A stretch of 64,000 bases of DNA from Fibrobacterota bacterium. Its GTDB lineage: Bacteria > Fibrobacterota > Chitinivibrionia > Chitinivibrionales > FEN-1185. How positions within the stretch are numbered: the stretch's first letter is position 1; every line of letters starts with the position of its first letter. Made by a program: the position numbers and the translations under genes. This document shows, piece by piece, positions 25,443-33,317 of this stretch. The stretch covers positions 243,144 to 307,143 of the forward strand of contig PLWQ01000028.1 of the NCBI GenBank assembly GCA_003165595.1, written 5' to 3'. The notes under the pieces are model-generated. The model saw only the letters and a list, made by a program, of their open reading frames with translations, did no database searches and was not told the DNA's origin.

Positions 25443-27064
25443 CCAAGAATAGCGGCCATGTCCTGTGCCGCCGTGGTGATGGGCTTGATGTCGAATTTCT
25501 GCACCAGAAACGCCAGCACGTTGGGCGAAACGAACGCGGGCAGCGACGGCCCCAGCCGTATTCCCTTGACGCCGAGCGACAACAGCGACAGGAGCACGGC
25601 CACAGCCTTCTGCTCGTACCACGACAGCACGAACGAGAGCGGAAGCTCGTTTACCGAGCAATTGAACGCCTGCGCAAGCGCCTGTGCAATCACCACCGCC
25701 GAATATGCGTCGTTGCATTGCCCCACGTCAAGATAGCGCGGTATTCCCTCGATGGCGCCGAAGTCTTGCGTGTTGAAACGGAATTTGCCGCAGGCCAGGG
25801 TTATGATAACGCAGTCTTTGGGCACGCTCGCCGCAAACTCGGTGTAATAGTTGCGCCCCGGCTTCGCTCCGTCGCAGCCGCCGATCACAAAAAACCGCTT
25901 GATGGCGCCGCGCTTCACGGCATCCACTACTTTTCCCGCAATGGAAAGCACCGTATTTCGGGCGAATCCCGTGGGCATGATTTTGCCCTCGGTATCGGCG
26001 GCAAATCCGCCCAGTTGCTTTGCCTTCGCAATAACCTGCGAAAAGTCCCGGTTTACAACGTGCGTAACGCCGGGCCAGCCTACCAGGTTGCAGGTAAATA
26101 CCCTGTCTTTGTAGCTGTCGCGCGGCTTCTGAATGCAGTTTGTCGTAAAAAGGAACGCTGCCGGAACATTGTCGAACTCCTTCTGCTGGTTCTGCCAGGC
26201 AGTGCCGAAATGACCGGCAAGGTGCTTGTATTTACGAAGCCCCGGGTATCCGTGCGCAGGCAGCATTTCGCCGTGCGTGTACACGTTCACGCCCGTGCCT
26301 TGGGTCTGTTTGAGCAGCGCTTCTAGGTCGAGAAGGTCGTGACCGCTCATCACCACGGCGGGCCCCTGTTTCCGGCCCGTCGGCACGTGCGCCGGTTCGG
26401 GGTGGCCAAAGCGGGAAGTATGGCCTTCGTCAAGCAGTTGCATGGCGCGGATATTCACCGTCCCGCATTCGAGGACCAGCCCGGCCAGGTCGTCTACCGT
26501 TGGACCGGGCAGGTTGAGCGCGGCCAGCGCCTTGTGCATGAAGGCAAAAACCGTGTCGTCTTTCTTTCCCAGAATAAGCGCATGGTCGACATAGGCGGCA
26601 AGCCCCTTGAGCCCGTAAAGCAACAAATGTTCAAGCGAGCGGATGTCCGGATCATTGCTAAAATTGAGTATGGTAAGCTGCGGGGCCTGGCTCAGACAGT
26701 CTGCAGCGGTTTTCCCTGGAGCAAAGGATGCTGCCTCGGGCGCATTGCTTCGTTTCTGCGGGGGAACCATGGCAAGCAGCTTCTGGCGAACCGTTTCTCC
26801 CCGGGCAATCCATTGCATGAGCTGGTCCGCGTCGAAATCGACGTTGGTAATGGTGGAGAACAATGCCTCGGCCGTGTAGGTATTCACCGTGTCGTCGGAT
26901 GCACCGAGTTCCCTCGCAGTGTGCGCAAGCCAGCCGGTGCCCTTGAGCTGATGGACCATCAGGTCCTGAAGTCCGGCAATATCCTGTTGCTTTCCGCATA
27001 CTCCCGCGTTCGTGCAACCCTGGCCGCCTACCGTCTGTTCGCATTGGTAACAAAACATGCTCAT
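25439..27064 (-). CDS. hcp: Hydroxylamine reductase / hybrid-cluster protein Hcp
   Basis: Fe-S-O hybrid-cluster enzyme; known members reduce hydroxylamine and NO and protect anaerobes from nitrosative stress. The 541 residues start with MSMFCYQCEQTVGGQGC and have the Cys5/Cys8/Cys17/Cys23 pattern (Cx2Cx8Cx5C) of strict-anaerobe Hcp. Later hybrid-cluster ligands are visible in NCIQKP, CDGAKPGRNYY and TLACGKFRFN. Cytoplasmic. It is third in a cluster of an Fe-S protein, a Cys-rich mini-protein, hcp and a ferredoxin whose upstream region carries an FNR/DNR-like box. Confidence 0.95.
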   Translation of the reverse strand: MSMFCYQCEQTVGGQGCTNAGVCGKQQDIAGLQDLMVHQLKGTGWLAHTARELGASDDTVNTYTAEALFSTITNVDFDADQLMQWIARGETVRQKLLAMVPPQKRSNAPEAASFAPGKTAADCLSQAPQLTILNFSNDPDIRSLEHLLLYGLKGLAAYVDHALILGKKDDTVFAFMHKALAALNLPGPTVDDLAGLVLECGTVNIRAMQLLDEGHTSRFGHPEPAHVPTGRKQGPAVVMSGHDLLDLEALLKQTQGTGVNVYTHGEMLPAHGYPGLRKYKHLAGHFGTAWQNQQKEFDNVPAAFLFTTNCIQKPRDSYKDRVFTCNLVGWPGVTHVVNRDFSQVIAKAKQLGGFAADTEGKIMPTGFARNTVLSIAGKVVDAVKRGAIKRFFVIGGCDGAKPGRNYYTEFAASVPKDCVIITLACGKFRFNTQDFGAIEGIPRYLDVGQCNDAYSAVVIAQALAQAFNCSVNELPLSFVLSWYEQKAVAVLLSLLSLGVKGIRLGPSLPAFVSPNVLAFLVQKFDIKPITTAAQDMAAILG

Positions 27065-27123
27065 GGCTCGCCTTCACTTTCTGTTGAATGAACTGTGGTG
27101 AAACTCTTTGCCGCTATTTTCCG

Positions 27124-27348
27124 CTACGTAAACTTAACGCTGGATTCCGCCTCCGCTCTGCACCGATCTGCAAACCTGCACCAGGTGAAGCAGGATTGTG
27201 TCGCGTTCTCGGCTGTCCACCCGCATACCCCGCATTTCGCATTCGGGTCCGTGGAAAACACCTCAACCTCGCCGCCGCACGCGGGACATTTCTGTGTCGC
27301 CAGCGTGGGCGTCCTCATGTTGTCCGAACCGGGGCACCGGGGCGGCAT
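27124..27348 (-). CDS. Cys-rich zinc-ribbon-like mini-protein
   Basis: A 74-residue protein with CPACGGEVEVF (Cys21, Cys24) and CGVCGW (Cys39, Cys42), then SCFTWCRFADRC (Cys53, Cys57, Cys63). Two CxxC pairs suggest a zinc ribbon; the second Cys set could bind metal or Fe-S. Short proteins with the CxxCGGEVEVF...CxxCG...C-WC layout recur beside ferredoxin and Hcp genes in anaerobes. It starts 1 nt after the upstream Fe-S gene stop, so it is translationally coupled. A start ten codons later (MRTPTLAT) is possible. Function unknown. Confidence 0.7.
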   Translation of the reverse strand: MPPRCPGSDNMRTPTLATQKCPACGGEVEVFSTDPNAKCGVCGWTAENATQSCFTWCRFADRCRAEAESSVKFT

Positions 27349-27349
27349 G

Positions 27350-28192
27350 TTAGATCCACTCCTCGCTCTGTTTCTTTCCGTCAATGCCGATCACCACGCT
27401 CTTTACCCGGATCTTTCTCGAAGCCTTGCCCACGGCCTTCTGTGCCATTGCAAGCAGTCCTCTGCAGCACGGCACTTCCATGGTGAGGACGGTGAGCGAG
27501 TTGATTTTTGCGTCATCAACGAGCGATACGATCTTTTTCAGGTATTCGTCCTGGCCCTCGTCAAGCTTCGGACACGCTATTGCCAGGGCCTTGCCTGCAA
27601 GCCAGTCTTTGTGGAAATCGCCGTAGGCGTACCCGACGCAGTCGGCGGATACCACAACGTGGGCCCCCTGGTATGCCGGCGCCAGGGGCGACATCAGATG
27701 AAGCTGAACAGGCCAATGGGACAACCGCGACGGTCTTTCCGGTATGTCGCTCTTGTCTTCAACAACCGTGCCACTCCTTTCAATATTGCGAAACGCACTG
27801 CCGGGACAGCCGCTGTGAACCGGCAAATGCTGTGTTTGAGAATCCGGCATCGCTGTGTTTTGCGATTTCAGAAATTCCAACGCCTCATTATAGAATGCTA
27901 TTTGATTGTGCGATTTGAGGTGTTCCAGATGAGCGGTAACCACGTTCTTGCCTTGCTTCACGATGTTGGCCATTACCCGCCCTTCATCGTATGGTTCCGC
28001 CTCACGCTCCTCCGTGGCGATCGCGCCTTCCGGGCAATGGCCGATGCAGGCGCCTAAACCGTCGCAAAACAAGTCGCTTATGAGCCGCGCTTTGCCGTCC
28101 ACTATCTGCATTGCACCCTCCGGGCAATTCGGGATGCAAGCCCCGCAGCCGGTGCATTTCTCCGCGTCAATGCTGATAATTGTTCGCTTCAT
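27350..28192 (-). CDS. Ferredoxin-domain iron-sulfur protein of the hcp operon
   Basis: A 280-residue cytoplasmic protein. The N-terminus carries two cluster motifs, Cys13/16/19/23 in CTGCGACIPNCP and Cys43/49/53 in CDGLGACIGHCPEGAI. The remaining 200 residues have VVVSADCVGYAYGDFHKDWL and TMEVPCCRGLLAMAQKAV, whose conserved Cys suggest a further redox or metal site. Such proteins are commonly encoded with hcp and are thought to feed it electrons. The ATG has a strong AGGAGG ribosome site. First gene of the cluster, 67 bp after an FNR-like box. Confidence 0.85.
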   Translation of the reverse strand: MKRTIISIDAEKCTGCGACIPNCPEGAMQIVDGKARLISDLFCDGLGACIGHCPEGAIATEEREAEPYDEGRVMANIVKQGKNVVTAHLEHLKSHNQIAFYNEALEFLKSQNTAMPDSQTQHLPVHSGCPGSAFRNIERSGTVVEDKSDIPERPSRLSHWPVQLHLMSPLAPAYQGAHVVVSADCVGYAYGDFHKDWLAGKALAIACPKLDEGQDEYLKKIVSLVDDAKINSLTVLTMEVPCCRGLLAMAQKAVGKASRKIRVKSVVIGIDGKKQSEEWI

Positions 28193-28258
28193 TTTTCCTC
28201 CTTGCTGCAGTTATTCCGTCTGCAACCATTAATATTGCATGCCGGGGAAGCGGCGGCA

Positions 28259-28272
28259 TTGATCCAGGTCAA
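28259..28272 (-). promoter_or_regulatory. FNR/DNR-like operator upstream of the hcp cluster
   Basis: The minus strand reads TTGAC-CTGG-ATCAA, 9 of 10 half-site positions of the FNR/DNR consensus TTGAT-N4-ATCAA. A -10-like TATTAA lies at 28229-28234. Its centre is about 34 bp from the box centre, close to the spacing of class II CRP/FNR activation. The regulator (an HcpR/DNR-type protein) is not in the window. Confidence 0.65.
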
Positions 28273-28320
28273 GAAATTGAAAGATTCTTCGGATGCCGCT
28301 GGCGGAAGGACCTTGCGGCT

Positions 28321-31300
28321 TCACCGGACATACAGCCGAAGCAGGCTGTCGAGCCTGCCGCTCAGCTTTTGGGCACCGAGATAACCGAGGTGATTGGGGT
28401 CCTGCGCCTCGTTGTCCGCGTAATCGTGGTTGCCGTCGTTGTTGGCGTCATAGAAATGGACAAACGGGTTTGCCCGGCACAGGCTGTCGAGCCATTGCGT
28501 TATAAGACCGTATGTCGCGCGCGACGGCCCATACCTGCCTTCGGACAACGTGTATTTGTAGAGAGGATTCTCCGGGTAATGGACTACGATAAGACTCACG
28601 CCGTGCGCGGCCAGCGTGTCGGCTGCGGCCGCAACCGTGCGAAGGTTGGTCTGGACGAACGTGTCGCCGATTGAGTAGTCGCCTTTGTCAATAATCGTGT
28701 CGCCCCAGCCGCTGCCGGCGGCATGGACTTTTGCGTAGCCGGTTGAGTCGAAGTCGGGCCATGATGCCGGCCCGAATGCGGCGATCTTCGATGCCACCGG
28801 CGAAGGAATTCCCGCTTTCCAGAAGCCGTTGTTCTTGTCGAACTGGAATCCCTGGGAATCGTACAGGCCGTCGAGGTACGGGGCGCTCCAATAATAGTTG
28901 CTGTTGAGGAACCCGGGGTCGAGGTCCATGATGACCGCCTTGAGCGGCGAATGCGGCAGGAAATAGTCCTGGGCGAACACCTCGGAGAGCAGTATCTCTC
29001 CCATGAACGCGGCCATGTTTACCGCGGAAAAGGAATGTATCGCCGAGGGATCGACGCCGAAATACGCCGGAGAACTTCCCACAATTGCAACCTGGAACGC
29101 CGCGCACCGCTTCCAGAAAAGTTTGAGCTTTTCGGTCAGCTGGGTCTGCGCGCCGGAATTAGCCTCCACGGGCACATCGTACTTTGCAAAATCCACATAC
29201 GGGTCCGGAAGCTCGGAAACCTGGGTCGGGTCGATCCATAGATACGGATCGTGCAGCCCGTCTCCCTGTGCCACCTTGAGATACGAGGAATCCTTGAGCG
29301 AGACAAGAAACAACGCTCCCGCGGAGCCTGAGCTCTGGTTCATGGCCACGGCCGCCGCGAAACCAGGATGATTCGACCACTTGACATAGTCCCATTCCGC
29401 GTAGCCGGCGGGCTTCTCGAACCATTTTTGCACGTGGCTCGGGCACGAAACGCAGGAATTGCACACGAAGATTATCGCATGAAATCCATAGGGCTTTCCA
29501 ACGACGGTGCTCACCTGCGTATAGCCGAAATCGAGAAACATGAGCTGGTCCGGGGTGACGATGCTTGGCGAAATCGACAGGTTGCACACCTGCGCGGTGT
29601 CGTCGCGTCCCGAATAGGGGGGCAAAAAATACCTGATCCTGTTGTCGATTGAGTAATCGTACAAATAGGCGTTGGGATAGCCCGTGGCAAGGTAGCGTCC
29701 GTTAGTTGACCGCCCGCCGTAGTAGGAGCCCTTGGCGGTGATGACTTCCGGTGCGCCGGCAATCTTCCCGGCGCTCAGCCGCCAGAGCATGGTGCGCTGG
29801 GTGATCCACGACGGCAGATTGTCCATGGTGGAGGCCTCGGCGCATACCAGGCAGGTATCGCCGGTCAACGTATCGACCCACCAGTATGGCAGGTAGGCTG
29901 ACGCCGACGCCGGGGTCCGGTCTCGCGGCCCGGCGGTGTCGCAAAGCTTCCACAGCGTCGTCTGCGAGGGCGACGAGAATCCGATATCTCTGGATCCGTA
30001 TGCCACGTATGAGCCATTGGCGGATATCCTTGGACCATATGCCGGGGTGGAATCCGCAAGCACGCGCACGGCTGGCGCAGCGGACGTAAAGTCGAGGTAG
30101 CATACTTTTCTATGAATATTGTCATCTTTGACAAAGGCAATTTTGATCGCCGACGTCCCCACCAGCGCGATGAGGTCCGATTTGGCGCAGGTGACGGTGA
30201 TGCCCAGCGTGTCGCTCGCCTTCGCGGGCGGCGTCGCCGTTGTGTCGGCGAAGAACACGCCCAGGGCCGTGCGAAAACCGATGTGCGGGCTGGTGACAAG
30301 CGCCGGCGCCGGATATGGCTCGATGCGTCCGCTGGAGCGCAGGAACGTGACGCCGAGGGCAAAGCATCCGCCGCGCACCGGCCGCTGATACGATGCTTGG
30401 AATTGTTCGAGCGTGAGATTGGTGGGCACCACCGGATTTACAATGAGGGAATCGCCGTACGGCGCGAGCGTGTCGTCTACCAATTCCGATACGTTGCCCG
30501 CCATATCGTAGAGGCCGAAGGCATTGGGACGCGTGCGGCCCACCTGGTGCGTGGCGTTGCCGGAGTTTGCAGAGTACCACGCATAGGCCCCGGCCGAATC
30601 GGCGGAGCTGTCGCCCCAGAAATAATCCGACGTCGAGCCGCCGCGGCACGCGTATTCCCATTCGGCTTCGGTGGGAAGCCGGTAGCCCATGCGATCGAAA
30701 TGGACGGCGAGGTTTTCGAGCATGTAGGGACATGTTCCCGCCAGCGGGCACACGGCGTCGTAGGTGTACACCGTATCGTATCCGTCAACTTTGCTGCGGG
30801 CATTGCAGTATCGCGCCGCGTCGTACCAGCTCACGTAGTACACCGGAAAGCTGTCGCCCACGCCGAACGTCCCCTGCGTGGCATTGGCCGTTGACGGGTT
30901 CGTTCCCATGAGGGCGCGGTACATGCCTTGCGTCACTTCACATTTGTCCATATAGTAGGAATAGGTGAGCCGCACCCGATGCGGCGGACGCTCGATGCTG
31001 CTTGAGAGGGCGCTTCTGGAGCCCATCTCAAACCCCGCGCCGGACGGCCTGATCTGCACCATCTGAGCCGAGGAAGGCTGCCGGGCAAAGCGGCCGCTCA
31101 CGCTCACGTTTTTGGAGGCAATGATTCTGAGCGGGTTGTCTGTTGAACGAACGCTGCCGAAGAACCCTGTAAAGACGTATCCGGGGCTTGCCTGCGCGGT
31201 AATCACCACTTCGCTTCCCAAAGGCACTTTTTCGTCGCGCGGAAAAACCGAGACGGTGCCGTTGGAATCGGCGGTCGCGGAGACCGTCACGGTCGCGACG

Positions 31301-31440
31301 CGGGGAGGCGAGAACTGATCGAATGCGCAGGACACAAACAGGAGCGATGCCGAGAGCAGGATCCGGCTGGAGGCTGCGCTGCCGTTTACCTTGCGGCGTA
31401 AAGGGATCATAGCCGGAGTACGTTTGTTCGTCTCAATCAT
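28321..31440 (-). CDS. Large lipoprotein of Fibrobacter paralogous family TIGR02171 type
   Basis: A protein of about 1039 residues, start chosen at MIETNKRTPA (AGG upstream). The lipobox LLFVSC puts the lipid-anchored Cys at about 38, followed by an Ig/PKD-like part (VTISATA-type strands). A formylglycine-generating-enzyme-like (SUMF) domain spans roughly 130-390, with FEMGS, YYMDKCEVTQGMYRALMG, RLPTEAEWEYACRGG and GLYDMAGNVSELVDD. The second half resembles a TolB-like propeller (KIAFVKDD, GPRISANGSYVAYGSRD) and ends in a GDSL/SGNH-like part (VVHYPENPLYKY, DPNHLGYLGAQKLSGRL). This layout matches the F. succinogenes paralogous family TIGR02171, of unknown function. Probably surface-exposed. 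Confidence 0.8.
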   Translation of the reverse strand: MIETNKRTPAMIPLRRKVNGSAASSRILLSASLLFVSCAFDQFSPPRVATVTVSATADSNGTVSVFPRDEKVPLGSEVVITAQASPGYVFTGFFGSVRSTDNPLRIIASKNVSVSGRFARQPSSAQMVQIRPSGAGFEMGSRSALSSSIERPPHRVRLTYSYYMDKCEVTQGMYRALMGTNPSTANATQGTFGVGDSFPVYYVSWYDAARYCNARSKVDGYDTVYTYDAVCPLAGTCPYMLENLAVHFDRMGYRLPTEAEWEYACRGGSTSDYFWGDSSADSAGAYAWYSANSGNATHQVGRTRPNAFGLYDMAGNVSELVDDTLAPYGDSLIVNPVVPTNLTLEQFQASYQRPVRGGCFALGVTFLRSSGRIEPYPAPALVTSPHIGFRTALGVFFADTTATPPAKASDTLGITVTCAKSDLIALVGTSAIKIAFVKDDNIHRKVCYLDFTSAAPAVRVLADSTPAYGPRISANGSYVAYGSRDIGFSSPSQTTLWKLCDTAGPRDRTPASASAYLPYWWVDTLTGDTCLVCAEASTMDNLPSWITQRTMLWRLSAGKIAGAPEVITAKGSYYGGRSTNGRYLATGYPNAYLYDYSIDNRIRYFLPPYSGRDDTAQVCNLSISPSIVTPDQLMFLDFGYTQVSTVVGKPYGFHAIIFVCNSCVSCPSHVQKWFEKPAGYAEWDYVKWSNHPGFAAAVAMNQSSGSAGALFLVSLKDSSYLKVAQGDGLHDPYLWIDPTQVSELPDPYVDFAKYDVPVEANSGAQTQLTEKLKLFWKRCAAFQVAIVGSSPAYFGVDPSAIHSFSAVNMAAFMGEILLSEVFAQDYFLPHSPLKAVIMDLDPGFLNSNYYWSAPYLDGLYDSQGFQFDKNNGFWKAGIPSPVASKIAAFGPASWPDFDSTGYAKVHAAGSGWGDTIIDKGDYSIGDTFVQTNLRTVAAAADTLAAHGVSLIVVHYPENPLYKYTLSEGRYGPSRATYGLITQWLDSLCRANPFVHFYDANNDGNHDYADNEAQDPNHLGYLGAQKLSGRLDSLLRLYVR

Positions 31441-31635
31441 TTTGGCCTGCATAAGAGACGGTGCCGGACACTCGTGGTTGCGCTTGCGCCTTGTCGGAAC
31501 GAAAATACATCGTTGAGTGACGTCAGGGAACATGGTCGCCCGGCGCAACGCTCCGCCACCCACCCCGATTTACAAAATGTATATTCTCGGTTGCATCCTC
31601 CTCTCGTCGATCTGGTCCTATGGCAAGGATTGGCC

Positions 31636-33078
31636 GTGCCCGGACAGGAAAAGCTCAATCTTCTGCATCTGACGAAAGGCTCCGTCTTGTACGGCGCCTC
31701 AGACGTGATCTTTGCTCTTGTACGGTTCTTTCTCGTGGCGGTGTATACCCGCATCCTCGCTCCCGCCGAATTCGGAACCTACGCGATTATCTCGGCCACG
31801 CTCCAGTTCGTCTGCGTCGTGGTTCCCCTTGGTTTGCCTTCCGCGCTGATGGTGAAGTTCAAGGAAGACGATCCGAAGGAAATGGCCTCACAGAAAAACA
31901 CCGCGATGCTCCTTCTGCTCCAGGTGTGCATCGGGCTTGGAGCGGCCTTTTTCGCATGCTCCCGGATTCTGTTTACAGCCACCGCTGTTTCGACCCTGGC
32001 TGCCTGGCTGATTCTCTGGGGTGCTTCCGATACGTTAAGCATGGTGCCCAAGGCTTCGCTTCGCTTCAACCAGAAGATCGTGTCGTTCAGCGCTGCGCGA
32101 ATCTTCAGGGTGCTTGTGATGGTGGGGGTGCTCCTGTGGCTTGTAGAGATTCGCTGTACCGGGCTTGGCGCAATCGTTATTTCCGAAGCCGTGGCGGCGG
32201 CGGCCGAGCTCCTGTTTTGCTGCATATTCGACCGGTTCCTTCCCGGACCGGCCCCGCTGTGGGGCCTGGCATCGCTGGTCGGGCTCGGCATTCCGCTCAC
32301 CGCTGTCGGGCTGGGCGTCTTCCTGAACGACCTTTCGGACAGATACGTGGTTTTTCTTCTTCTTGGGAATCAGGCAAACGGGTTCTACGCTGCCGCCGCA
32401 AAGATTGCCGTACTCGGTTCCTTTTGCGCCGAGGCGTTCAATTCCATGTGGTTTCCCTATTTCTTCAGATTTGCCCAGAAGAAGGAATATCAGCAGGGGG
32501 AATTGCGCGATTTTTCAGCGAAACTCGTGATGCTTTTCGCCGCCCTTATCGGGCTTTTGTGCATTGTGCTCCCCAGGCTGGTTACCTTGCGGTTATTGGG
32601 CCGCTATTTTATTTCTCCGGCGTATCACGGTGTCGCGCTGCTTGTCGCGCCCCTCACCCTTGTTTACTTTTTCAAAATGGCGATGTACGTAGCGACGCCC
32701 GTCCTCACCTTTAAGAGGAAAATCCTGCAACTTTCCACGATCAGCTGGGTTGCCGCCGGCCTTAATATCGCGGCGAACGTGGTCTGGTGCCGGGTTTTCG
32801 GAGAGGCTCATTTGTATGCAGCGCTCACGGCGATTGCGTTCATGACGTCGCTCTCCTACGGTGTGTGCATGGTCTGGGTTTCAAGCGCGGCAGGCCTGTT
32901 TTCGCCGCGCGCCTGGTTATTGTCGCCGATGGCTCTTTTTTCCGTTGCGTTGCTTGTGCCGGCTTTTGTGCCCCTTCCCCTCATTTTTCGGATGGCACTG
33001 TGGCTCGCGGTTGCCGCGGTTCTCTATGGGAACCAATTTGCAAACAGCAATGTCCTGAGAAGGCTGCTGAGCGAATAA
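31636..33078 (+). CDS. Wzx-like polysaccharide flippase (MOP superfamily)
   Basis: An integral membrane protein of 480 residues with about 12-14 hydrophobic helices, predicted to flip lipid-linked oligosaccharides across the inner membrane. The N-terminus LTKGSVLYGASDVIFALVRF with TRILAPAEFGTYAII is characteristic of the polysaccharide-biosynthesis MOP family. The GTG start is chosen for AAGGA 7 nt upstream and because the membrane domain begins right after it. It starts divergently from the TIGR02171-like gene. It fits with the glycosyltransferase genes at 13.6-21 kb and 35.5-39 kb. Confidence 0.88.
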   Translation: MPGQEKLNLLHLTKGSVLYGASDVIFALVRFFLVAVYTRILAPAEFGTYAIISATLQFVCVVVPLGLPSALMVKFKEDDPKEMASQKNTAMLLLLQVCIGLGAAFFACSRILFTATAVSTLAAWLILWGASDTLSMVPKASLRFNQKIVSFSAARIFRVLVMVGVLLWLVEIRCTGLGAIVISEAVAAAAELLFCCIFDRFLPGPAPLWGLASLVGLGIPLTAVGLGVFLNDLSDRYVVFLLLGNQANGFYAAAAKIAVLGSFCAEAFNSMWFPYFFRFAQKKEYQQGELRDFSAKLVMLFAALIGLLCIVLPRLVTLRLLGRYFISPAYHGVALLVAPLTLVYFFKMAMYVATPVLTFKRKILQLSTISWVAAGLNIAANVVWCRVFGEAHLYAALTAIAFMTSLSYGVCMVWVSSAAGLFSPRAWLLSPMALFSVALLVPAFVPLPLIFRMALWLAVAAVLYGNQFANSNVLRRLLSE

Positions 33079-33317
33079 CGGGAGCAGGGGAATGCGGCAG
33101 GCGAGGTCTTTGGATGACAAAGCACTCTTGCAAGAAAGAAATACCAAACCGTGATTCTTAATCGTAATGTGTACTGTGTCCCGTGCGGGTCAAATGCGCA
33201 ATGCGACCAACGTGGCATTCACAAGAGGCGCCGCAGGAATTAAATTATCGACTTTGATGTTGCCTGTAAAGCGGTCATCAAAATTTTCCGCCATTTCACC
33301 TGGATAGAACTTCTTTC

